A DNA stretch of 16,428 bases from Akkermansiaceae bacterium UBA1518 (GCA_002323895.1 DCQM01000193.1:1-16428), one strand, 5' to 3'. Shown: positions 7,818 through 15,291, counted from the first letter of the stretch. The notes: generated from the sequence alone by a model not told the origin. Translations and numbers: made by a program.

Positions 7818-9413
7818 ATGCTAGAAGGGACAGAGCTCTGGGTTCGGCTCTACCGACTTCTGATTGTCTTGATAATTTCTTGGCTAATCTTTGAAAAGTC
7901 GGACCTTACCACATCCTACTCGGAAGAAAATTTCATCTTTCTCTTCCCCGAAGCAGTTCGTATTGAGAACGATGAAGTGTTTGATCAAGACGGCCGCTCT
8001 TTTGGCTACTTCCTGACCACTTCACCACAGTGCGATCACCTTAAAGGATATTCGGGCCCCACGAACCTTGCTCTGGCCCTCGATAAAACCGGAAAACTGG
8101 TCGAAGCTAAAATTATTGAATCTTCCGACACTCCAGATCATGTTCAATCCGTAGTCGACGATTCTAATTTTTGGAAAGCCCATCTCGGTCTTAGCCTTGG
8201 CTCTCCCGGTCACCCCAAAATTGACGCCGTCACGGGATCGACTCTCACCAGCGCCGCAATTTCAAGAAGTATCATCGAGCGCCTTGGTGGGCTCACCACT
8301 TCACGTCTTTTCCCCACCGAAATCCTGGCAGCCGAAATACCCGAAGCAGAAACCATCAAAAAGCACCCCGATTGGCCAGGTGTTCTATGCATTTACAACG
8401 AAGACCTAAAGATTGTTGGCTACGCACTTCGAACAGCCCCCTCACAAGAATACCTTCATGGATACCAAGGACCAACCGACATCCTGATAGTGCTTGATCG
8501 AGAGGCAAAGAAAGTGACCCGAATTCGTTTTCGCAAAAGCTACGATAACGAGGAATACTACCAAAGAATTCTCGAAAACCCGGACTGGCTTAACCTCTAC
8601 AACGGGATGACCATCAAAGAGATACTTGCAATCGATCAAGTGAAAATCGAAGGTATTAGCGGAGCAACGCACACGTCGTGGGCAATCGCCGACAGTGTGG
8701 CTCGCCGTCTCGCAAGATTTGAATCAGATCGCGAATCTCCCCCCCGTAAAATTCCTTGGCGTAATATCGCCCTCGTCACTCTAACAATGGGCGCAACCCT
8801 CTTTTCTTTTACCAGCCTTCGAGGAAATCCTAGGGCCCGTGTTCTCTGGCAAATCATCGTTGTAGTCTTTCTAGGAATCATTCTCGGGGACCTTCTTTCC
8901 CAAGCCCTTCTCCTAGGCTGGGCAAGACATGGGCTTCCCTTTAGCGACTCTTGGGGTCTCCTCTTTCTCGCCGCCGCAGCCCTCCTGACTCCCTGGGCAA
9001 CAGGACACGAACTCTACTGCCACCAGCTTTGCCCCCATGGCTTCTTGCAAAGATGGCTTGGAAAACTCCCAGTAAAGCCAATCAAGATCCCAGCAAAGCT
9101 ACATAAACTTCTTTCCATGTTGCCTGCTCTCTTCCTCCTCATCTTGGTGGCTTCAACTATCATAGGAGCCTCGTGGAATCTGGCAGACTGGGAAGGCTTT
9201 GATGCTTGGCTCTGGCGTTCGGCCGGCTTCGCCACCATTACAGTCGCCGTTGTAGGGCTTGTCGCATCAATCTTCAGTCCATTGGCATACTGTAAATTTG
9301 GCTGCCCTACCGGAGCGCTCTTTAAATTTCTTAGAAAATCATCCGGAGCAAAACACTTGAACCTCCGAGATTTGGTCGCCGGACTTCTCTGCTTAGCCGC
9401 TTTCTTTTCCTAA
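7818..9413 (+). CDS. Membrane protein with two FMN-binding domains and two CxxxCP motifs (NosR/PceC-like)
   Basis: 531 residues. An N-terminal anchor (about 11-27) is followed by two FMN-binding domains outside the cytoplasm. The first (about 60-158) ends in DAVTGSTLTS, with TGST at 139-142. The second (about 183-298) ends in EGISGATHTS, with SGAT at 281-284. These are the sites where ApbE-type enzymes attach FMN to threonine or serine in RnfG, NqrC and NosR. About five or six membrane segments follow (about 314-334, 343-366, 378-395, 431-453, 467-489 and a short last one). CHQLCPHG (C401, C405) and CKFGCPTG (C492, C496) are the CxxxCP motifs of the NosR/NapH/PceC membrane core. No CxxCxxC ferredoxin module is present, as in PceC. 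The likely role is moving electrons between membrane quinol and an exported partner, probably the upstream FAD protein. No apbE is in the window. Confidence 0.85.
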   Translation: MLEGTELWVRLYRLLIVLIISWLIFEKSDLTTSYSEENFIFLFPEAVRIENDEVFDQDGRSFGYFLTTSPQCDHLKGYSGPTNLALALDKTGKLVEAKIIESSDTPDHVQSVVDDSNFWKAHLGLSLGSPGHPKIDAVTGSTLTSAAISRSIIERLGGLTTSRLFPTEILAAEIPEAETIKKHPDWPGVLCIYNEDLKIVGYALRTAPSQEYLHGYQGPTDILIVLDREAKKVTRIRFRKSYDNEEYYQRILENPDWLNLYNGMTIKEILAIDQVKIEGISGATHTSWAIADSVARRLARFESDRESPPRKIPWRNIALVTLTMGATLFSFTSLRGNPRARVLWQIIVVVFLGIILGDLLSQALLLGWARHGLPFSDSWGLLFLAAAALLTPWATGHELYCHQLCPHGFLQRWLGKLPVKPIKIPAKLHKLLSMLPALFLLILVASTIIGASWNLADWEGFDAWLWRSAGFATITVAVVGLVASIFSPLAYCKFGCPTGALFKFLRKSSGAKHLNLRDLVAGLLCLAAFFS

Positions 9414-9416
9414 TCG

Positions 9417-10187
9417 ATGGCAAAAAATCTATATGATGATCTCGACCTTCTCTACCGTGAGATTTGGGGACATTCTCTTCACCATGGTGCTTGGGTCACA
9501 GGTTATGAGTCGATTGAAGAAGCGAGGGAGAAACTTATCGATCTCGCTTTAAAGCAATTGGACCCAAAAGGAACGATCGCCGATATCGGGTGTGGTTACG
9601 GGATTCTCGCGCACAAAATTTTGGATCAATTCCATTGCGAAGTATTAGCGAATACGAACTCGGAGAGGCAAGCCTCGCAAATCACTCCTCGCTCCCGATT
9701 AACAATTCTTCAAGGAGATTGGCTTCAACAACAACTCGAGCCAAAATCACTTTCAGGGATTATTGCGGTCGAAAGCCTCTCGCACTTCGATTCCTTTGAG
9801 GACTTTCTTGAGCACACACTCCCCGCGCTAAAACCAGGTGGGCGAATCGTGATCTGCGATTGGTTCTCTGAGACAGGCTCTCGTTTTTTCCTCCGACACC
9901 TCGCAACAACCGGGAATCTTCCACCATGGCGTTCTGTCTTTTCACTCTCCTCCAACGCGAAAGATCTTCAAAAAGTCCATTCACAGGATCTTTCAAGAGA
10001 AGTTGCTCCGACTTGGTCGGCAATCTTTTGGAGGTCGATCCAGCTCCCTCTCCGAAAACCATATCTACTCGTTACCTTGTTGAAAAAAATCATAACGAGG
10101 CCTTCCCTCTTATTAGCATTTCCCTTAATTCGGCTAGCCTACCATACTCGTGACCTAGAATATCGGGTGATTACCTATGAAAAGTAG
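9417..10187 (+). CDS. Class I SAM-dependent methyltransferase, tocopherol/UbiE-like
   Basis: 256 residues starting three bases after the flavoprotein stop, so almost certainly translated from the same transcript. YDDLDLLYREIWGHSLHHGAW at the N-terminus resembles the WG-HHG-W opening of gamma-tocopherol, sarcosine and related small-molecule methyltransferases. The SAM site is TIADIGCGYGILA (motif I, about 53-65), the GD at 100-101 lies at the end of strand 4, motif II is LSGIIAVESLSHF, and motif III is LKPGGRIVICDW (138-149). The C-terminal third has a basic, partly hydrophobic stretch (RKPYLLVTLLKKIITRPSLLL), which could touch the membrane. The substrate cannot be read from the sequence; a quinone-like or lipid substrate would fit the neighbouring redox genes but is inference. 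Confidence 0.85.
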   Translation: MAKNLYDDLDLLYREIWGHSLHHGAWVTGYESIEEAREKLIDLALKQLDPKGTIADIGCGYGILAHKILDQFHCEVLANTNSERQASQITPRSRLTILQGDWLQQQLEPKSLSGIIAVESLSHFDSFEDFLEHTLPALKPGGRIVICDWFSETGSRFFLRHLATTGNLPPWRSVFSLSSNAKDLQKVHSQDLSREVAPTWSAIFWRSIQLPLRKPYLLVTLLKKIITRPSLLLAFPLIRLAYHTRDLEYRVITYEK

Positions 10188-10235
10188 CTTATTCTTTACT
10201 CTCGCGATTTCGCTCGAAATCTAGTATCTTTCCGA

Positions 10236-10850
10236 ATGTCCATGAGAAAAGCAAAATACCCCCGCTCCATTATCCTCGCGGTTGCGCTTTATCTGGTCGC
10301 TGCCATCAGTGCCGCAGTGACACAGCAAAATTGGGAATTTCTCAAAGTTTACATTCCTTTCTTTATCATAGTCGCGGGTGTTGTAGCCCTAATGCATGCG
10401 CGCGTTAATTTCTCCAACTTTCTCCTCTGGTGCTTCGCTTTTTGGGGAGCAGTGCACTTTGCTGGTGGGCTAGTTCGGATACCAGATGGATGGAATTTTG
10501 ATGGCGAAAACCAAGTCCTCTATTCATGGTGGGTAGCAGGACAATGGCTTAAATATGATCACTGCGTCCATACATTTGGCTTCGGAGCCTGCACCTGGCT
10601 CACATGGGAAGCTCTTCGAGCGAGCGTGCAGCAGCGCTTAGGTAGGAAGCTCTTTCCTTCCTTGGGTATGATAGCGCTTTGTATTTTTGCCGGAATGGGG
10701 CTTGGAGCTTTAAATGAAATTATTGAGTTCATCGCTGTTCTCATAATTCCAGAGACAAACGTTGGAGGATATGTCAACACCGGCTGGGACCTTGTGGCAA
10801 ATCTCACAGGTTGCCTCTTTGCCGGGATCCTCATTCTCTTCCGCGGCTAA
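10236..10850 (+). CDS. DUF2238/YjdF-like integral membrane protein
   Basis: 204 residues with about five or six membrane segments (about 10-28, 35-55, 58-78, 113-125, 143-171, 182-202). Polar residues lie in or next to the helices: WGAVHFAGG (H74), YDHCVHTFGFG (D108, H112), LNEIIEFIA (E161, E164) and TGWDLVANLTG (D185). Their spacing recalls the DUF2238/YjdF family, whose function is unknown. It sits 48 bases after the methyltransferase and 16 bases before the rluD-like gene, so it may belong to either unit. A second ATG two codons in (10242) is an equally possible start. The family call is from memory of the H, EIIE and WD pattern and is less certain than the fold. Confidence 0.65.
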   Translation: MSMRKAKYPRSIILAVALYLVAAISAAVTQQNWEFLKVYIPFFIIVAGVVALMHARVNFSNFLLWCFAFWGAVHFAGGLVRIPDGWNFDGENQVLYSWWVAGQWLKYDHCVHTFGFGACTWLTWEALRASVQQRLGRKLFPSLGMIALCIFAGMGLGALNEIIEFIAVLIIPETNVGGYVNTGWDLVANLTGCLFAGILILFRG

Positions 10851-10866
10851 GAACTCCTCTGTTGTA

Positions 10867-11832
10867 ATGACGCTTAAGGTCTCAGATGGGGATGGTAAAC
10901 GGCTTGATGCCTTTCTTGCTTTAGCACTGCCGGAACTATCGCGCTCACGTATTCAAAGCTTGATCAAGGAAGGGCATATCCTCTTGAACTGCACCCAAGT
11001 AAAAGCTCGTGCTTCCGTAAGCTTAGGTGATTCAATCTCCGTTCATGTTCCGGAAGCCATACCACATGAGCCAGAACCACAGAATATTCCACTCTCGGTT
11101 CTTTACGAAGATGACGAACTGATCGTAGTTAACAAGGCAGTCGGTATGGTAGTTCATCCTGCTGCCGGAAACAAAGACAGGACACTGGTAAATGCTTTGC
11201 TTCATCACTGCTCGGGTAAACTTGCGCAAGAAGGGGGAGATAACCGACCAGGCATTGTTCATCGCCTAGACAAGGACACGTCCGGCTGCATAGTCGCCGC
11301 GAAAACTAATTCTGCACTCAAACATTTAATTCAACAATTTTCAGAGCGCACAACAATAAAACTCTACCTCTGCGTCGCACAATCAGAACCGAAGGTGGCC
11401 CATCAAACTGTTTCCAATAATATCGCACGCCACCCCGTTCACCGTCAGAGAATGGACGTCTGTAATCCAGGGACCGGAAAACCCGCAGTTACTGACCTTC
11501 ATCGACTTCACACTGCGAAGGATGGGACGTCACTCATTCTTTGCGCATTGCATACTGGCAGGACGCATCAGATCCGGGTGCACAATCGTGTTCTTGGGCA
11601 TCCCCTGCTTGGAGATCCCATTTACAGTAAACCAGTCCGCCAACCTTTTAGGGCCTCTAGGCTTATGCTTCATGCCTGGCGCTTGGGAATCACTCACCCC
11701 AAAACTGGCGAGTGGATCCAAAAAGAAGCTCCTATCCCAGAAGAATTCCGACCTTGGTGTGATGAGGTAACAGAATACCTTGAGCGAATTCGTTTGAGTA
11801 AAACCACCAAGGAGTTTAATGCTCTTTGGTAG
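10867..11832 (+). CDS. rluD: RluA-family 23S rRNA pseudouridine synthase
   Basis: 321 residues. An N-terminal S4 RNA-binding domain (about 11-60, RLDAFLALALPELSRSRIQ) precedes the catalytic RluA domain. The signature is GIVHRLDKDTSG with catalytic Asp135. VLYEDDELIVVNKAVGMVVHP, GRTHQIRVH and GDPIYS complete the family pattern. It isomerises specific uridines in 23S rRNA. The S4-RluA layout and length fit RluD (positions 1911, 1915 and 1917 in E. coli), but RluC-type specificity cannot be excluded. I chose ATG 10867 because the frame stays open upstream only by running through the previous gene, and the S4 domain begins about ten residues after this ATG. There is no Shine-Dalgarno sequence; it may rely on coupling to the gene 16 bases upstream. 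Confidence 0.9.
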   Translation: MTLKVSDGDGKRLDAFLALALPELSRSRIQSLIKEGHILLNCTQVKARASVSLGDSISVHVPEAIPHEPEPQNIPLSVLYEDDELIVVNKAVGMVVHPAAGNKDRTLVNALLHHCSGKLAQEGGDNRPGIVHRLDKDTSGCIVAAKTNSALKHLIQQFSERTTIKLYLCVAQSEPKVAHQTVSNNIARHPVHRQRMDVCNPGTGKPAVTDLHRLHTAKDGTSLILCALHTGRTHQIRVHNRVLGHPLLGDPIYSKPVRQPFRASRLMLHAWRLGITHPKTGEWIQKEAPIPEEFRPWCDEVTEYLERIRLSKTTKEFNALW

Positions 11833-11877
11833 GCATTTTTCTCGTTTCAAATTTATCAAAGTCATCCTCTACCATTC

Positions 11878-12492
11878 ATGACCTCAGGGCTGAAACGTCG
11901 CTATCTCCGAATTGTCCGGAAAACCTACCGCTTTCTGAGAAGTCCGGGGATTCGTCGACGCATCTGGCTTCAGAGAACAATTTTACCAATGTTCGAAAGA
12001 GATCTTTGGCACCCTTGCCGCGACTCCGTGGCGAGTGGCCTAGCGATTGGTCTTTTTGCTTCCCAACTTCCGATCCCAGGTCAAATGCTTTTGGCTGGAA
12101 TTTGGGCGGTCCCTTTTCGGGCTAATATCCCAATCGCCTTGGCCGCTTGCTGGGTCACCAATCCCATCACCCAGATCCCTATCGTCCTCTTTCAGGAAAA
12201 TTTTGGCGACTTCCTTAGGGGCTCTTTGCACATTCCTATCCCTCCCCTCCTCGAGAAGATTCAAATTCCACTCAGTATTTTCCCCGGAATGGAGGAAGAG
12301 TATCTCAACGGCGGAAGTTTTATTCTTGGGTTTCTTTCCTTGGGCATACTCCTTTTCATTCTAGCTTATCCGTTTGTCTACATTCTCTCGGCTTTAATGC
12401 CAAAGATTCTTCCTAAGACCCGGTATCAGAGAGCTAAAGCTAAAGTTATCGCACGCCAGCTCAAGGAACAACGCCGGCCTAGAAAGACCTAA
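11878..12492 (+). CDS. DUF2062 membrane protein
   Basis: 204 residues. A basic N-terminus (RRYLRIVRKTYRFLR) leads into RDLWHPCRDSVASGLAIGLFASQLPIPGQMLLAGIW and RANIPIALAACWVTNPITQIPI. This core, arginine-serine-VA-GxAIGLF and P-PGQ followed by W-TNP, is typical of DUF2062. Membrane helices cover roughly 50-70, 82-105 and 150-175, with a basic tail (RAKAKVIARQLKEQRRPRKT). The function is unknown; family members are often found near glycosyltransferases or cell-envelope genes, but none is here. Its stop codon overlaps that of lspA on the other strand (shared CTAA), with no hairpin between them, so the two transcripts run into each other. Confidence 0.85.
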   Translation: MTSGLKRRYLRIVRKTYRFLRSPGIRRRIWLQRTILPMFERDLWHPCRDSVASGLAIGLFASQLPIPGQMLLAGIWAVPFRANIPIALAACWVTNPITQIPIVLFQENFGDFLRGSLHIPIPPLLEKIQIPLSIFPGMEEEYLNGGSFILGFLSLGILLFILAYPFVYILSALMPKILPKTRYQRAKAKVIARQLKEQRRPRKT

Positions 12493-13100
12493 TCTTCAGA
12501 CAAGTCCTCTGTCTCTTTCTTAGATTCTTCCGGACGAAATGCCGAAAGAAAGAGTAAAACGGCTGCTACTGAAATACAGGAATCAGCAACATTAAAGGTT
12601 GGGAAGAAGCCCCGGCTCGCCGGAGCAATCTTCTCATATCCGGGTAATTTCACGCGAATAAAATCAACAACGTAACCCTTGGAGAGCCTTGTTACAAAGG
12701 ACTTTTCCTTGTGCTTCTCTAGCCAAAACCCCTGGAATAACCGATCCGTCAAATTGCCTAGAACACCTGCAACCAAGAGTGCCGCAGCCAGTCTCGCGGG
12801 CCTATTAGCAAAGGCACCCTTTCTCCAAAAAACAAAAATAAGGACCAAGGCAAAAATTAAAACTATAAGGAAAACAAAAGGAGCCCACGAAGTCCCATTT
12901 CCCAACCCAAAGGCAGCCCCCTGGTTATGAATTCGCCACCACCAAAGAAAACCCTCAATTACTGCTACATGCTCATCGGGAGTATGGAAGTCATTCGATA
13001 GCGGCTCGCGAAACCGGATAACTACCCACCACTTCGTTACCTGATCGAGAAGGTAAAGAGGGAGGCTAAGAACAGCGAATATAATCGGAAAACGTCTCAT
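12489..13100 (-). CDS. lspA: Lipoprotein signal peptidase (signal peptidase II)
   Basis: A 203-residue inner-membrane aspartic protease that removes the signal peptide of lipid-modified prolipoproteins. Conserved boxes are visible in order: LDQVTKWW (18-25), NQGAAFGLG (59-67), GNLTDRLF (115-122), GYVVDFI (142-148, catalytic Asp146) and FPTFNVADSCI (166-176, catalytic Asp173). Four membrane helices surround them. An insertion of roughly 20 mostly polar and charged residues separates GNLTDRLF from GYVVDFI, which usually lie almost side by side. The acidic C-terminal tail (PEESKKETEDLSED) is also extra. It is the last gene of the nrnA-truB-lspA run, 36 bases after truB. Confidence 0.95.
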   Translation of the reverse strand: MRRFPIIFAVLSLPLYLLDQVTKWWVVIRFREPLSNDFHTPDEHVAVIEGFLWWWRIHNQGAAFGLGNGTSWAPFVFLIVLIFALVLIFVFWRKGAFANRPARLAAALLVAGVLGNLTDRLFQGFWLEKHKEKSFVTRLSKGYVVDFIRVKLPGYEKIAPASRGFFPTFNVADSCISVAAVLLFLSAFRPEESKKETEDLSED

Positions 13101-13136
13101 ACTGGGATCAAGCTACAGTCAAATGATCGTGAAAAA

Positions 13137-13862
13137 TCAAGCACCACGCATCAGGGAAATTTCAGCAAGACTAATAAACGAATTCACAAGATCTTCCGTG
13201 CTCGCTTCCTTCAATACAGCCACTGGCACGGCACGCTCGAGAGTAAACTTTCCAGAACGAGTCCGGCGGAGCGCACTTAAATGAGCTCCACATCCCAGAT
13301 CCTGCCCAATATCATGAGCATAAGTTCGAACATAAAATCCCTTCGAACAATCGACCACAAAATCAACATTTGGCACATTAATTTTGGTGAGATCGTAATT
13401 CTTCACATAGACGGAACGTGGCTTCCGTTCGACCACTTGGCCTTTCCTTGCCAGTTTATATAATGGCACTCCATCTTTTTTTATGGCCGATACCATTGGA
13501 GGAATCTGCTCAAAGTCACCAGTATATTTATCAAAAGCAGCAGAGATCTGCTCGGCATTTAAGTCAGGAACCTCTTTCTCTACCTCAATTTCGCCTTCCT
13601 TGTCCTGAGTCGAAGTCGTCGCTCCAAGAGTGAGGGTTCCAGCGTAGGTTTTGTCCTCACTCATTAAAAGATCCTGGATCTTCGTAGCACGATTTATGAC
13701 CAGCATGAGGAGGCCGGTAGCCATCGGATCAAGTGTCCCACAGTGGCCAATTTTTTTCATATTGAGCTGGCGACGAGCGATCGCAACCACATCGTGAGAA
13801 GTCATTCCAGGTGCCTTGTCAATCAAGAGCACGCCACTTGGCAGATCGTTAGAATTTTGCAT
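13137..13862 (-). CDS. truB: tRNA pseudouridine-55 synthase
   Basis: 241 residues from ATG 13862. A TTG one codon further upstream (13865) is possible but less likely. TruB makes pseudouridine 55 in the T-loop of tRNAs. SGVLLIDKAPGMTSHDVVAIAR opens the fold, and KIGHCGTLDPMATGLL carries catalytic Asp45. TYAGTLTLGATTSTQDKEGE, QIPPMVSAIKKDGVPLYKLAR and GFYVRTYAHDIGQDLG are the remaining TruB boxes. At 241 residues it is shorter than E. coli TruB (about 314): the C-terminal PUA-type extension is reduced to a short tail after RSGKFTLERA. It lies 12 bases after nrnA, so co-transcription is likely. Confidence 0.95.
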   Translation of the reverse strand: MQNSNDLPSGVLLIDKAPGMTSHDVVAIARRQLNMKKIGHCGTLDPMATGLLMLVINRATKIQDLLMSEDKTYAGTLTLGATTSTQDKEGEIEVEKEVPDLNAEQISAAFDKYTGDFEQIPPMVSAIKKDGVPLYKLARKGQVVERKPRSVYVKNYDLTKINVPNVDFVVDCSKGFYVRTYAHDIGQDLGCGAHLSALRRTRSGKFTLERAVPVAVLKEASTEDLVNSFISLAEISLMRGA

Positions 13863-13874
13863 CAAATCAGTTCA

Positions 13875-14870
13875 CTATGAGATTCCGGCCCGCTTTATCG
13901 ACTCTCGAATTTCCAACAAAACTTTCTCTCGGGCATCCTCCAAGGGCCCCGCCATCCGAATTCCAGCTGCAAGCGAATGGCCACCACCACCAAAACATCC
14001 ACAGATTTCGCTAGCATTCACACGTGAATCCTTTGAGCGCATCGAAACGCGCACTTTCCCACCTTCTAGATCTTCAAAGAAGACCGCAACCACTACCCCC
14101 TGAACTGAACGAATAATGTCAATCATTCCTTCGGTATCATCATCCACTAAACCCAATTCGATTTTAGTCTCTATCTTGAGATCCCACCAGACAAGCATTC
14201 CGTCTTGGCTCCGATCGAGGCTATTTAGAAGAACCCTCATCAGCTCAACTTTCCGGTAAGGTTGGTTATCGTAAGTCAATTGATTGATTTCTCCCACATT
14301 CAATCCCCGCCCTACCAAATCAGCGGCCATTTCATAAGTTCTTTGAGTAGTGCCGGGATATTGAAACGACCCAGTGTCTGTTGAAACAGCCACATAAATC
14401 GAATCTCGTGAAACCTCTGAAATCGGGAGATTAAGCGCGATTAATAACTCGTAGATAATCTGACCAGTAGCCGGACTTTTTGAATCAATATAGTTCAAAT
14501 CTCCATAAGCTGGATTGGAAATATGATGATCAATATTAATCAAAAGCTTTGCATTTTTTATCGCCTCGAGACTCCCCTCGCCAATCCGCGTATGAGCTGC
14601 CGTATCCAAAGAGAAGGCGACTTCGACATCCAAAACCCCGGCTTCTTTGGAAACCTCGACCTTCTCCGAACCTGGTAAAAATTTCAAACTTGAAGGACAT
14701 CCATCATTATTTAGATAGCGCACTGATTTACCCAATTTTTCCAAGGCGTGGCCAAGTGCCAGAATCGATCCTATAGCATCTCCATCCGGACGAACGTGAC
14801 TGACGACAACAAACGAATTATGATCTTCGATAGCCTTTCCGATTTCAACAAATGTGGTGTTCTCTGGCAT
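13875..14870 (-). CDS. nrnA: DHH/DHHA1 phosphoesterase, nanoRNase/pAp phosphatase
   Basis: A 331-residue cytoplasmic DHH-family enzyme. Metal-binding motifs appear in order: SHVRPDGDAIGS (24-35), LDTAAHTRIG (88-97), NIDHHISN with the DHH triad at 114-116, and STDTGSFQYPGTT (163-174). The C-terminal DHHA1 domain ends in CGCFGGGGHSLAAG. NrnA degrades very short RNAs and dephosphorylates 3'-phosphoadenosine 5'-phosphate, linking RNA turnover with sulfur metabolism; those activities are taken from the family. The nrnA-truB pairing is common in bacteria, usually after infB-rbfA; here that upstream pair is replaced by recA and a decayed gene. The ATG has no Shine-Dalgarno sequence, and the third open stretch of the decayed gene overlaps its first nine codons. 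Confidence 0.92.
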   Translation of the reverse strand: MPENTTFVEIGKAIEDHNSFVVVSHVRPDGDAIGSILALGHALEKLGKSVRYLNNDGCPSSLKFLPGSEKVEVSKEAGVLDVEVAFSLDTAAHTRIGEGSLEAIKNAKLLINIDHHISNPAYGDLNYIDSKSPATGQIIYELLIALNLPISEVSRDSIYVAVSTDTGSFQYPGTTQRTYEMAADLVGRGLNVGEINQLTYDNQPYRKVELMRVLLNSLDRSQDGMLVWWDLKIETKIELGLVDDDTEGMIDIIRSVQGVVVAVFFEDLEGGKVRVSMRSKDSRVNASEICGCFGGGGHSLAAGIRMAGPLEDAREKVLLEIRESIKRAGIS

Positions 14871-15186
14871 GAGTGCAGGGCCGTAGGCTTTCCCACATTC
14901 CCCAATCGTTCAAGTATTGATCGAAATAATCGTAGTCCAAAATTTGAGGCTTCCCTTTAGAATAAGGCTGTTCCAAAGCCTTGGAATTTCGGGAAGAAGC
15001 CTTCGAAAAATCATGCTTATCATCCTAGAAGATTCGCTTGTAAGCCCGCCTTTCCTCGATGAGCAGAAATTACCCTCACTATGTAATAACGAAATCTTTT
15101 GCGAGGCTCAGTTGGCCTCAAACTTGCCCACCTCAAGCCTTTATTCTAGGCCGGACAATTGCCACAGCACTTCGCTCTATGAACAT
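14845..15186 (-). pseudogene. Possible frameshifted remnant of a small gene in the recA-nrnA gap
   Basis: The recA-nrnA gap of 455 bases has no intact gene, but the minus strand reads as one broken protein. ATG 15186 opens a 17-codon stretch (MFIERSAVAIVRPRIKA). Restoring one base continues into a basic 41-codon stretch (15020-15145), with TEPRKRFRYYIVRVISAHRG inside it. A second shift at about 15024 continues into a 59-codon stretch (14845-15024), with LDYDYFDQYLNDWGMWESL inside it. Each break needs only a single-base indel, and the stretches abut. A third frame around IFRRLLPEIPRLW is also open at 14905-15014, so there may be another shift. I cannot name the family. Chance open frames, or indel errors in the assembly, are real alternatives. 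Confidence 0.4.
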
Positions 15187-15202
15187 TTCTAGTAAATCTG
15201 AA

Positions 15203-15232
15203 ATCTTACGCTTAAAATGTAGCTTGTGACAA
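15203..15232 (-). promoter_or_regulatory. Candidate promoter for the decayed gene and nrnA operon
   Basis: On the minus strand, TTGTCA (15232-15227, five of six consensus matches) and TAAGAT (15208-15203, four of six) are 18 bases apart, and ATG 15186 follows at about 16 bases. The site lies just after the recA terminator, where nrnA-truB-lspA would need a new promoter. The -35 box sits in a perfect inverted repeat CTTGT-G-ACAAG (15223-15233), which could bind a regulator. No direct evidence of activity. Confidence 0.4.
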
Positions 15233-15256
15233 GTAGCTTAGTCACTCACTCCGTGC

Positions 15257-15291
15257 AAAAAATCCCGCGAGTCAAATGAGACCCGCAGGAT
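15257..15291 (-). terminator. Intrinsic terminator of recA
   Basis: Read on the minus strand, a 12-base-pair stem (ATCCTGCGGGTC with GACTCGCGGGAT, ten Watson-Crick and two G-U pairs) closes a TCATTT loop and runs straight into a T-tract at 15261-15257. It begins about 34 bases after the recA stop. This is a textbook Rho-independent terminator and separates recA from nrnA. Confidence 0.9.

Noticed and set aside
10206..10221. Perfect hairpin GATTTC-GCTC-GAAATC after the methyltransferase
   Set aside because: Short, AT-rich stem with no following T-tract, and it lies just before the next gene; too weak to call a terminator.
10762..10866. 35 extra N-terminal residues for the rluD-like protein
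   Set aside because: This in-frame extension lies mostly inside the DUF2238-like gene, and the S4 domain begins properly after ATG 10867.
13863..13865. TTG start for truB
   Set aside because: An ATG follows immediately and the conserved fold begins about ten residues later, so ATG is simpler.
14917..15192. Plus-strand 91-codon frame in the recA-nrnA gap
   Set aside because: TTG start, no recognisable pattern; the minus-strand reading has a promoter-like site and better protein character.
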